DNA from: Trinickia symbiotica
GTDB taxonomy: Bacteria > Pseudomonadota > Gammaproteobacteria > Burkholderiales > Burkholderiaceae
DNA: 64,000 bases
Assembly (NCBI RefSeq): GCF_002934455.1
Contig: NZ_PTIR01000011.1
Span: forward strand, 62,001 to 126,000
Direction: 5' to 3'
Of this stretch, positions 48,689 through 55,544 are shown piece after piece. The position numbers and the translations under genes are program-made. Numbering within the stretch: the stretch's first letter is position 1; each line of letters starts with the position of its first letter. The notes under the pieces were generated by a model that had not been told where the DNA came from, made no database searches, and saw only the letters and a list, made by a program, of their open reading frames with translations.

Positions 48689-49411
48689 TCAGTCGAGGAA
48701 GTCGCAATTCGCCTCGACATAGGCGGCGAGATCGAGCGAATGCTGGCGAACGAGGCGTTCGGCAAGCTCCGTATCGCGCGCTTCGAGCGCTTCGATGATG
48801 CGCAGATGATCGACGATCGAGCGTGCGGCACGATCGCTCTGCGAGATCGTCATGCGCCGAATCGCGCGCACGTGCACGAAGATATTCTTGATGGTATCGA
48901 GGATGATCTGCGACTTCGACAACTCGACGATCGCCTGATGGAAGGCGATGTTGGCGTCCGAGTACTCCTCGATGTGCTCCGCGGGCGTCGTGTCGCGAAA
49001 GCTGTCGAACATGCGACGAAGCCGGGCAATCTCCTCATCGCTCGCGTGCAGCGTGGCGAGCCGCGCCGCCATGCTCTCGAGCGCGGCCCACATTTGAATC
49101 ATTTCGACGATCTCGCGCTTGCTCTTGCGCACGATGTAGATCCCGCGCCGCGGCACGGTGCGCAAGAATCCCTCCTGCTCGAGCAGCGTCATCGCCTCGC
49201 GGATCGGCGTCCGGCTCACGCCGAGCGTCTCGCTCAACATCCGCTCGTCGAGACGCACGGGTTCGCGCGTTGCATAGATATCCGCATCGGCGATCGCTTT
49301 GCGCAACATCGCGTAAGCCTGATCGCGCAGGCTCGCGCTCGCCCCGATCGACTTGAGCGACAGCGTCAACGGCGCTGCCGCATTCTTACTAGTTAGCAGT
49401 TCTGACGACAT
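48689..49411 (-). CDS. GntR family regulator, FCD/FadR subgroup, copy 2
   Basis: This is a 240-residue paralogue of the regulator at 44493. The two are near-identical in the recognition region (LSETLGVSRTPIREAMTLLEQEGFL against LAEALGVSRTPVREAMTLLEQEGFL) and at the C-terminus (VRQHSLDLAAYVEANCDFLD against VRQHSLDLAAFVEAHCDFLD). They differ at the extreme N-terminus and in the FCD pocket region. It ends 78 bp from the LysR gene (convergent), and its start overlaps the end of a small membrane protein gene. Both regulators may bind similar sites with different effectors. Confidence 0.9.
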   Translation of the reverse strand: MSSELLTSKNAAAPLTLSLKSIGASASLRDQAYAMLRKAIADADIYATREPVRLDERMLSETLGVSRTPIREAMTLLEQEGFLRTVPRRGIYIVRKSKREIVEMIQMWAALESMAARLATLHASDEEIARLRRMFDSFRDTTPAEHIEEYSDANIAFHQAIVELSKSQIILDTIKNIFVHVRAIRRMTISQSDRAARSIVDHLRIIEALEARDTELAERLVRQHSLDLAAYVEANCDFLD

Positions 49412-49604
49412 TCAATGCCTCACGTTGCGGCCGCCGGTGTTGTGGTGCGGCCGGATGATCCGCTTCGCCGAGACCGGCGAAACGACCATGCTCGGCCGCC
49501 TTCATCGCCACCGGCGCCGGAATCCACTTCGCCATCCAATACGTCGCGGCGGCCCCGAGGCCGACGGCACCAATGGCAAACCATGCCAACGAAAGAAGGT
49601 CCAT
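49389..49604 (-). CDS. Small single-span membrane protein (71 aa)
   Basis: I do not recognise this family. From the ATG at 49602-49604, seven bases after GGAG, it encodes 71 residues: MDLLSLAWFAIGAVGLGAAA, a membrane segment at about 4-26, then a basic and polar tail. The last 23 bp overlap the start of gntR copy 2, so the two are co-transcribed and may be coupled. A perfect 9-bp inverted repeat sits directly upstream of its ribosome-binding site. Co-transcription with a GntR regulator beside oxlT suggests a small accessory factor of the oxalate system, but that is inference. Confidence 0.6.
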   Translation of the reverse strand: MDLLSLAWFAIGAVGLGAAATYWMAKWIPAPVAMKAAEHGRFAGLGEADHPAAPQHRRPQREALNVVRTAN

Positions 49605-49618
49605 TTGCTTGCTCCGGA

Positions 49619-49643
49619 AACATGACTGGAATGAAGTCATGTT
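49619..49643. promoter_or_regulatory. Inverted repeat upstream of the small membrane protein gene
   Basis: Arms AACATGACT and AGTCATGTT, nine bases each and perfectly complementary, flank a 7-bp spacer. The site begins 15 bp upstream of the start codon, so it is either an operator or a leader hairpin next to the ribosome-binding site. About 35 bp further upstream, GTGATATTTCAC (49678-49689) shares ATATCACA (minus strand) with the oxc palindrome. Confidence 0.5.
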
Positions 49644-49821
49644 ATGCTGCGCCGCGGTAACCGTCAATATTTTGTATGTGATATTTCACGAAACACACGT
49701 GACGAGTTGCTTTCGTACGACAAAGACTCCGGTGCAATGAGTGTGACTCTCTTGGGCGGAGACGAAAGGATACCGCGCGCGCCATCAGATTGCGGGCGCG
49801 CCGTGAGTTTGAAACGCGTCG

Positions 49822-50859
49822 CTAGGCCGCGCCGAGCGCCACCTTCCGCTCGGCGTCGCGATTGGCGCGGGCCACCGGCTGACCGAGTGCCTGCTGCGCC
49901 GTCTGCTCTCTGAGCTTGATCAGCGCGAGCACGGTATCGATGGTCGGCGTCGGTTGGCCGACGAGACGCCCCATTTCCTGGACGACGGTCAGCAACGGAT
50001 CGATTTCCATCGGCCGGCCGTGCTCGAGGTCCTGCAACATGGAAGTCTTATGTGCGCCGACCGCGCCCGCCCCGTCGATGCGCCTTTCGACATCGACGCG
50101 AAAGTGCACGCCGAACCGGTCCGCAATTGCCTTCGCTTCGAGCATCATCGTTCGCGAGACGGCGCGTGTGCCGGCATTGCTCGTGATGACGTCGAGCGTC
50201 GCATGCGTGAGCGCGCTGATCGGGTTGAAGCAGAGGTTGCCCCACAGCTTCAACCAGATTTCGTCGCGGATATCCTCGCGGATTGGCGCATCGAAGCCCG
50301 CCGCCGTCATGATCTCGTGAAGCCTCACGATGCGCTCGGTCCTTTCGCCGCTGGGCTCGCCGATCGGAAACTTCTTGCCGTAGACATGCCGAATGACACC
50401 GGGCTCGACGATTTCCGCCGCCGGATAAAGCACGCAACCGATCGCGCGCTCGGGACCGAGCGCCTCCCATTGCTTGCCGCCGGGATCGACGCTATCAAGC
50501 TTCGTGCCGGCGAAAACGCCGCCATGACGATAAAAATACCAATACGGAATACCGTTGACGGCCGTGACGATCGCTGTATCCGGCCCGATGAGCGGCTGCA
50601 TCGCATCGACGACGCCGGGCACTGAATGCGCCTTCAGCGCGACGATGACGTAGTCTTGCAGACCGAGCTCGCGCGGATCGGCCGTGCATTTGACCTTGAC
50701 GACGCGCTCGACGCCCTCGAGCTGCAGACGGACGCCGTTTTTCTGCATGGCGGCCAAATGCGCGCCGCGTGCGATGAAACTCACGTCGGCGCCGGCCAGC
50801 GCGAGCTGGGCGCCCATGTAAGCGCCGATCGCTCCGGCGCCATAAACGCAGATCTTCAT
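49822..50859 (-). CDS. panE: 2-dehydropantoate 2-reductase family protein (PanE-like)
   Basis: This is an NADPH-dependent reductase family protein of 345 residues. The Rossmann loop is ICVYGAGAIGAYMGAQLA. ALKAHSVPGVVDAMQPLIG and the catalytic-lysine segment DEIWLKLWGNLCFNPISALTHATLDVI are typical of PanE/ApbA, with HGRPMEIDPLLTVVQEMGR near the end. Canonical PanE makes pantoate for coenzyme A. Its position beside oxalate genes rather than panB and panC suggests that it may reduce another 2-oxo acid, for example glyoxylate-like compounds; this is inference. The 160 bp to the LysR/GntR side and the 177 bp to the HPP gene contain no other gene. Confidence 0.82.
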   Translation of the reverse strand: MKICVYGAGAIGAYMGAQLALAGADVSFIARGAHLAAMQKNGVRLQLEGVERVVKVKCTADPRELGLQDYVIVALKAHSVPGVVDAMQPLIGPDTAIVTAVNGIPYWYFYRHGGVFAGTKLDSVDPGGKQWEALGPERAIGCVLYPAAEIVEPGVIRHVYGKKFPIGEPSGERTERIVRLHEIMTAAGFDAPIREDIRDEIWLKLWGNLCFNPISALTHATLDVITSNAGTRAVSRTMMLEAKAIADRFGVHFRVDVERRIDGAGAVGAHKTSMLQDLEHGRPMEIDPLLTVVQEMGRLVGQPTPTIDTVLALIKLREQTAQQALGQPVARANRDAERKVALGAA

Positions 50860-51036
50860 TGTCGTTTCCCTTTGGTCGAGTCAAGAAATCTGGTCGGTCA
50901 GCTCGGCCCGATAGCGCCCGGTCGTCAGAGGCGATCCTCGAACGGTTCGCGCACTGGCGGCGCGCTTCTTATCGTCCGCATCGCTTACGGCTCATAGTGC
51001 GCGGCGCGATCCATCAGGAAAAGTTAAAGTTTTTTA

Positions 51037-51639
51037 TTATGTCGATTCAGGATCGTCGATGTACGGAACGTCATCGCGCTCGCGGCTGCGGAACTTCGAA
51101 AACACGCGGCGCAGGGCCGACATCCCTTCTGCCGAATCACTCTCGTGGATGCGCGGATAGCGATGTCCGGTCATCCGGTGAAACAGCAATGCCGCCATCA
51201 ACAGCGCGCCCGATTGGAGTGCGATGGGCATCGCCACGAATCGAAAGCCGAGCTCGTGAATGTTGGGGCCGCCGAGCACGGCTGTCAGCGCGACGGCACC
51301 CGAAGGCGGATGGACGCAGCGCAGTGCGAGCATCGCGCTGATGGCGAGCGCGACCGCGGTCGCCGCGGCAAAGACCGGAGTGGCGATCAGCTGCGCGCAG
51401 GCCACCCCGAGGATGGCTGAGACGACATTGCCGCCCATGATCGACCAGGGCTGAGCAAGCGGACTCTCCGGTACCGCGAAAAGCAAAACCGCCGACGCGC
51501 CCATCGGCGCGACCAGCAGCGGCACATCGACCGTCTCGCCGAGTACGAGATGCGCCACCCAACCGGTGAACGCTATGCCGAACAAAGCGCCCAGGGACGA
51601 CAAAAGGCGCTTGGATTTCGCTGCCGCTCCGTTTCTCAT
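51037..51639 (-). CDS. HPP family integral membrane protein
   Basis: This is a 200-residue membrane protein of the HPP family with four hydrophobic segments. The diagnostic motif CVHPPSGAVALTAVLGG gives the family its name, and VAPMGASAVLLFAVPESPLAQPW is the other conserved block. Some HPP proteins transport nitrite; for most the substrate is unknown. The ATG at 51637-51639 is chosen; TTG and GTG codons at about 51711 and 51708 would add 24 residues. It lies at the edge of the oxalate region and is divergent from the oligomer hydrolase gene. A link to oxalate or formate transport is speculative. Confidence 0.83.
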   Translation of the reverse strand: MRNGAAAKSKRLLSSLGALFGIAFTGWVAHLVLGETVDVPLLVAPMGASAVLLFAVPESPLAQPWSIMGGNVVSAILGVACAQLIATPVFAAATAVALAISAMLALRCVHPPSGAVALTAVLGGPNIHELGFRFVAMPIALQSGALLMAALLFHRMTGHRYPRIHESDSAEGMSALRRVFSKFRSRERDDVPYIDDPEST

Positions 51640-51893
51640 CGACGTCGCTCGTTCGTGATCGAAAGTCGGGCTCGTCGCCCAATGTGGCGAGAGTACGGTT
51701 TCTTGCACCAATATGGACAGTCAATAATTCTTTGCGTACCAATAAGCTTTTCGTTATCGACTCACATGGCCAGTGAGCGCGGTCATTGGTTCGGACACCT
51801 ATCCATCGTCTTCCGCCAAACCGGGAGAGAAGCATTACTATTTGTTCCAAACTGATCGGTGCGGTGCATCCCAACAACAGTAAGGAGACACGC

Positions 51894-54017
51894 ATGAGAG
51901 ACGTTCCCGTCGCAGTCCGCAGTGCCGCGGTGCTGTTGAGCGCCGCGATCGCAGTTGGCGCGTTGATGTCGAGCGCATGGGGCGCGGACGACGACCACGA
52001 CGGCCCCGCTGCGAATACCCTGCCCTCGTTCATCGTGGCGAGCAGTCTGCGAACGAAGACTTATGACGGCGTCAGCGACGATCTGCTGACCGCGGGCTTG
52101 GGCAAGACCGGCCTCGCGGGCCCCCAACCCGCGATTGCCGATCCCGCCCATCCGAGCGCCGCCGAGTTGCGGCGGTTGGCGATCTGGTCGAACTATCGGG
52201 CGCTCGTCGATATCACCGCGAACGGCGGCTACGGCCGCTTCTGGGGGCCCAACGTCGATCTGAACGGCAACGACACGCTCGGCGAGGGAAAGATCGCGGG
52301 CACCGAATACCTCGCCTATGCCGACAACGGCACCGGCCGTCGCAACGTCACGCTGCTCGTTCAGGTCCCGGTCAGCTTCGATCCGGCCAACCCTTGCATC
52401 GTGACGGCGACATCGTCGGGCTCGCGCGGGGTCTACGGCGCCATATCGGCGGCGGGCGAATGGGGCCTCAAGCGAGGCTGCGCCGTCGCCTATACCGACA
52501 AAGGCACCGGCAACGGCGCGCACGAACTCAGGACGAATCTGATCACGTTGATCGACGGCGAGATCGAGGATGCGGCGGCGGCCGGACGCGCCAGCCTCTT
52601 CACCGCGAACGTCGCGAGCGGCGCCCTTGCCACCTACAACCAGATGTTTCCGAACCGCTACGCGTTCAAGCACGCGCATTCGCAGCAAAACCCCGAGCAG
52701 GATTGGGGCAAAGATACGCTCGAAGCCATCAAGTTCGCCTATTGGGTGCTGAACCAGCAGTTCGGCCCCGTCATCGGCGATTCGTCGAATCACCGCGTGC
52801 TTTATCGGCCCGGCCGCATTACGACGATTGCAACGTCGGTCAGCAACGGCGGCGGCGCGTCGCTCGAAGCAGCGGAGCAGGACAGACGAGGATGGATCAC
52901 TGCCGTCGTCGTCGGGGAGCCGCAAGTCAACGTCTGGATGCCGCACCGTGCGGAGGTATTCGAGGGCGGCCAGCGCATCTTCGCGGCCGGCAAGCCGCTC
53001 GCCGACTACACGACGCTCGCGAATCTGCTGCAGCCGTGCGCCGCGCTCGCGCAGGCTGCCGCCGGCGCACCGTATCTCACGGCGCTGCCCCTCGCGACCA
53101 CGACGGCGATCCGCGAGGCTCGCTGCGCGTCGCTTGCCGCGGCCGGCATGGTGAGCGGAACGGACACGCAAAGCCAGGCGAACGATGCGCTCTCGCGGCT
53201 GCATGAAGCCGGCTACGAAGCGGACTCCGATCTGCTGCAGGCGCCGATGTGGGATTCGCAGGCGGTGCCGGCCGTGGCCGTGACCTACGCGAATGCCTAT
53301 ACAAGATCGAGCGTGATCGACAATCTCTGCGGGTTCAGTTTCGGCACGACGAATCCGTCGACGGGCGCGGCCGGCTTCACGCCCGCCGTCTCGCCGATGC
53401 CGACGATCTTCGGTCTCGGCAATGGCGTGCCGCCTACGAACGGGATCAACCTCGTCTATAACGAAGCGCCCGCGGGCGGTGCCGATCATCGACTGGCCAC
53501 GCCGGATGCCAGTTTCGCCGGGGCCGCCTGCTTGCGCGCGCTATGGACGAATCAGGACCCGCGCATGGTGGCGAGCGTCGACGCGATTCGTGTGCGCGCC
53601 GATCTGCATGGCAAGCCCGCGATCGTCGTTCAGGGCCGCAGCGATGCGCTCGTGCCGATCAATCATGCGTCGCGCGCGTATCTGGCGGCGAATAGCGTCG
53701 TCGAAGGGTCGCGCAGCAAACTGTCACTGATCGAAGTGACGAACGGCCAGCACTTCGACGCGTTTCTCGGCTTCCCTGGCTTCGACACGCGCTTCGTGCC
53801 CGTTCATTACTACTATCTGCAGGCACTCAACTTGATGTGGAATCACCTGAAAAGCGGCACGCCGCTGCCGCCGTCGCAGGTCGTTCGCACGGTGCCGCGC
53901 GGAGGCACCCCGGGTGCCGCTCCCGCGCTGACGATCGCCAACCTGCCGGCGATAACCGAAAGCCCGGGCGCCAACGCGATCAGCGTGAAGCATGGAGTGG
54001 TGAACGTTCCGCACTAG
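51894..54017 (+). CDS. D-(-)-3-hydroxybutyrate oligomer hydrolase, secreted
   Basis: This is a 707-residue protein of the 3HBOH family that hydrolyses oligomers released from polyhydroxybutyrate. The ATG at 51894 follows AAGGAG. A signal peptide (about residues 1-30, SAAIAVGALMSSAWG then A) predicts export. TSVSNGGGASLEAAEQD contains the probable nucleophile serine in a Ser-Asn-Gly-Gly context. VQGRSDALVPINHASRAY (Asp) and VTNGQHFDAFLGFPGFD (His) complete a likely triad. It fits with the glyoxylate shunt genes, since 3-hydroxybutyrate is used through acetyl-CoA. Its last 38 bp overlap the convergent efflux gene. Confidence 0.88.
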   Translation: MRDVPVAVRSAAVLLSAAIAVGALMSSAWGADDDHDGPAANTLPSFIVASSLRTKTYDGVSDDLLTAGLGKTGLAGPQPAIADPAHPSAAELRRLAIWSNYRALVDITANGGYGRFWGPNVDLNGNDTLGEGKIAGTEYLAYADNGTGRRNVTLLVQVPVSFDPANPCIVTATSSGSRGVYGAISAAGEWGLKRGCAVAYTDKGTGNGAHELRTNLITLIDGEIEDAAAAGRASLFTANVASGALATYNQMFPNRYAFKHAHSQQNPEQDWGKDTLEAIKFAYWVLNQQFGPVIGDSSNHRVLYRPGRITTIATSVSNGGGASLEAAEQDRRGWITAVVVGEPQVNVWMPHRAEVFEGGQRIFAAGKPLADYTTLANLLQPCAALAQAAAGAPYLTALPLATTTAIREARCASLAAAGMVSGTDTQSQANDALSRLHEAGYEADSDLLQAPMWDSQAVPAVAVTYANAYTRSSVIDNLCGFSFGTTNPSTGAAGFTPAVSPMPTIFGLGNGVPPTNGINLVYNEAPAGGADHRLATPDASFAGAACLRALWTNQDPRMVASVDAIRVRADLHGKPAIVVQGRSDALVPINHASRAYLAANSVVEGSRSKLSLIEVTNGQHFDAFLGFPGFDTRFVPVHYYYLQALNLMWNHLKSGTPLPPSQVVRTVPRGGTPGAAPALTIANLPAITESPGANAISVKHGVVNVPH

Positions 54018-55542
54018 CATTGGAGCTGGCGGGCGCGGAGGCGGCGGGAGCCGATGCGCCCGAATTCCCCGAGGCGGGCGCTTCGCACTTGGCGTGCCGA
54101 GGATCGCAAAGCGCGTCGGCCGACCATCCGCCGCCCAGGTCACCGATCAGCGAGACAGCATCGACGAGCCGCGTCTGCTCGACACCGAGCGCCGTCTCCT
54201 GCGCGCTCAGCAGCGTCGTCTGCGCCGTAGCCACCGTCGTGTAATCGACCGTGCCGGCCTGATATTCGTCGAGCGCGATCTGCGCGCCGCGCGTCGCGTC
54301 CTTCACTTCGGCGTCGAGCACTTTCGCCTGTTCGCCGAGAATGCGCAAACCCGCCAAGTCATTATCGACACCTTCGAACGCCGTCAACACCGTCCCCCGA
54401 TAGTTGGCCACCGCCGCATCGTAGGCCGCCTTCGCGGCGGCGACCTTGCCGCTACGCTCGCCGCCGTCGAAAAGCGTCTGGCTCACATCGGCGCCGAGCG
54501 ACCAGACGTAGTTGCCGATATTGAGCAAGCCGGCTAGCGGCGAGGCCGAGAAACCGGCGGCGGCCGAAAGCGAGATCGTCGGATAGTAGGCCGAAACAGC
54601 CACCCCGATCGCAGCATTTTGGGCGGCCATCTCGCGTTCGGCCACGGCGATATCGGGCCGCCGCTGCAGCAGAGTCGACGGCACACCGACTGGGATCGAC
54701 GGCAGCACCGGCATCGACGTGCTATGCGAAATGTCGAGGTCCTCCGGATTCTTGCCGACGAGTACCGCGATCGCATGCTCGTACTGCGCGCGCGACACGC
54801 CGAGCGCGATCAGGCTCGACTGTGCACTCTCGAGCTGCGTTTTGGCGGTGATGAGATCCGACGGCGGCTCCGTGCCGGCCTGGGCTTGGTCCGAGACGAC
54901 GCGAAGGTACTCCTTGTAGTTCTCGACCGTCTTCGTCAGAAGGTCGATATTCGCATCGGTGATGCGCAAGTCGATGACGGCAGTCGCGAGCGTCACCTGC
55001 TCGGACAACGTCGCGTTGGCCAGCGTCGCCTGGCTCGCCTGCGCCGACGCAGCGTTCTCCTCGACCGTGCGCCGCACTTGGCCCCAGAGATCGGGGGCCC
55101 AACTGACGCTGCCTTCGAGAGACGCGGAATTATTGACGTTGCGTCGCGACACCGAGAAGTTGCTCGCCGAGAGCGACGAGCTGGACGAGCCGGTCGACGA
55201 CCGTTCGCGCGTCGCGGAGCCGGTTACGCCGATGCTGGGAAAGAGCGACGCCCGCGCGACGCGCACTTCGGCGAGCGCCTCCTCGTAGTTTGCGTAATCC
55301 TGCCTCACCGTCTGATTGGAGACGACGACCATGGGCTCGAGTTCGTCGAGCAGCGGATCGTGGAAGACGGTCCACCAGTCGCCCTTCGACGCCTCGGCCG
55401 CGGGCTGCGCCTGCGTCCAGCCGTCGAGCTCTTTGAACTTGGTGGGCACCGCGACCGCCGGCCGACGATAATCCGGCCCGACCGCGCAAGCGCCGAGCGC
55501 CAATGCCAGAGCCAGAACGATAGGAGTGCGAACGAATTTCAT
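53980..55542 (-). CDS. RND efflux outer-membrane lipoprotein (NodT/OprM family)
   Basis: This is the TolC-type outer-membrane channel of a tripartite pump, 520 residues. The start at 55540-55542 gives MKFVRTPIVLALALALGACA, a lipoprotein signal with lipobox LGAC. VGPDYRRPAVAVPTKF is the standard opening of the mature NodT family protein. Two repeats of long helices follow, with VSWAPDLWGQVRRTVEE and ADVSQTLFDGGERSGKV as the paired beta-barrel entry segments. The C-terminus has about 40 Ser/Ala-rich residues that overlap the convergent hydrolase gene. It starts 2 bp from the stop of the mdtC-like gene. Confidence 0.92.
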   Translation of the reverse strand: MKFVRTPIVLALALALGACAVGPDYRRPAVAVPTKFKELDGWTQAQPAAEASKGDWWTVFHDPLLDELEPMVVVSNQTVRQDYANYEEALAEVRVARASLFPSIGVTGSATRERSSTGSSSSSLSASNFSVSRRNVNNSASLEGSVSWAPDLWGQVRRTVEENAASAQASQATLANATLSEQVTLATAVIDLRITDANIDLLTKTVENYKEYLRVVSDQAQAGTEPPSDLITAKTQLESAQSSLIALGVSRAQYEHAIAVLVGKNPEDLDISHSTSMPVLPSIPVGVPSTLLQRRPDIAVAEREMAAQNAAIGVAVSAYYPTISLSAAAGFSASPLAGLLNIGNYVWSLGADVSQTLFDGGERSGKVAAAKAAYDAAVANYRGTVLTAFEGVDNDLAGLRILGEQAKVLDAEVKDATRGAQIALDEYQAGTVDYTTVATAQTTLLSAQETALGVEQTRLVDAVSLIGDLGGGWSADALCDPRHAKCEAPASGNSGASAPAASAPASSNASAERSPLHASR

Positions 55543-55544
55543 GC

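Noticed and set aside
51783-53489. 568-codon minus-strand open frame opposite the oligomer hydrolase gene
   Set aside because: The plus-strand gene has a signal peptide, a ribosome-binding site and catalytic motifs; the antisense frame has none.
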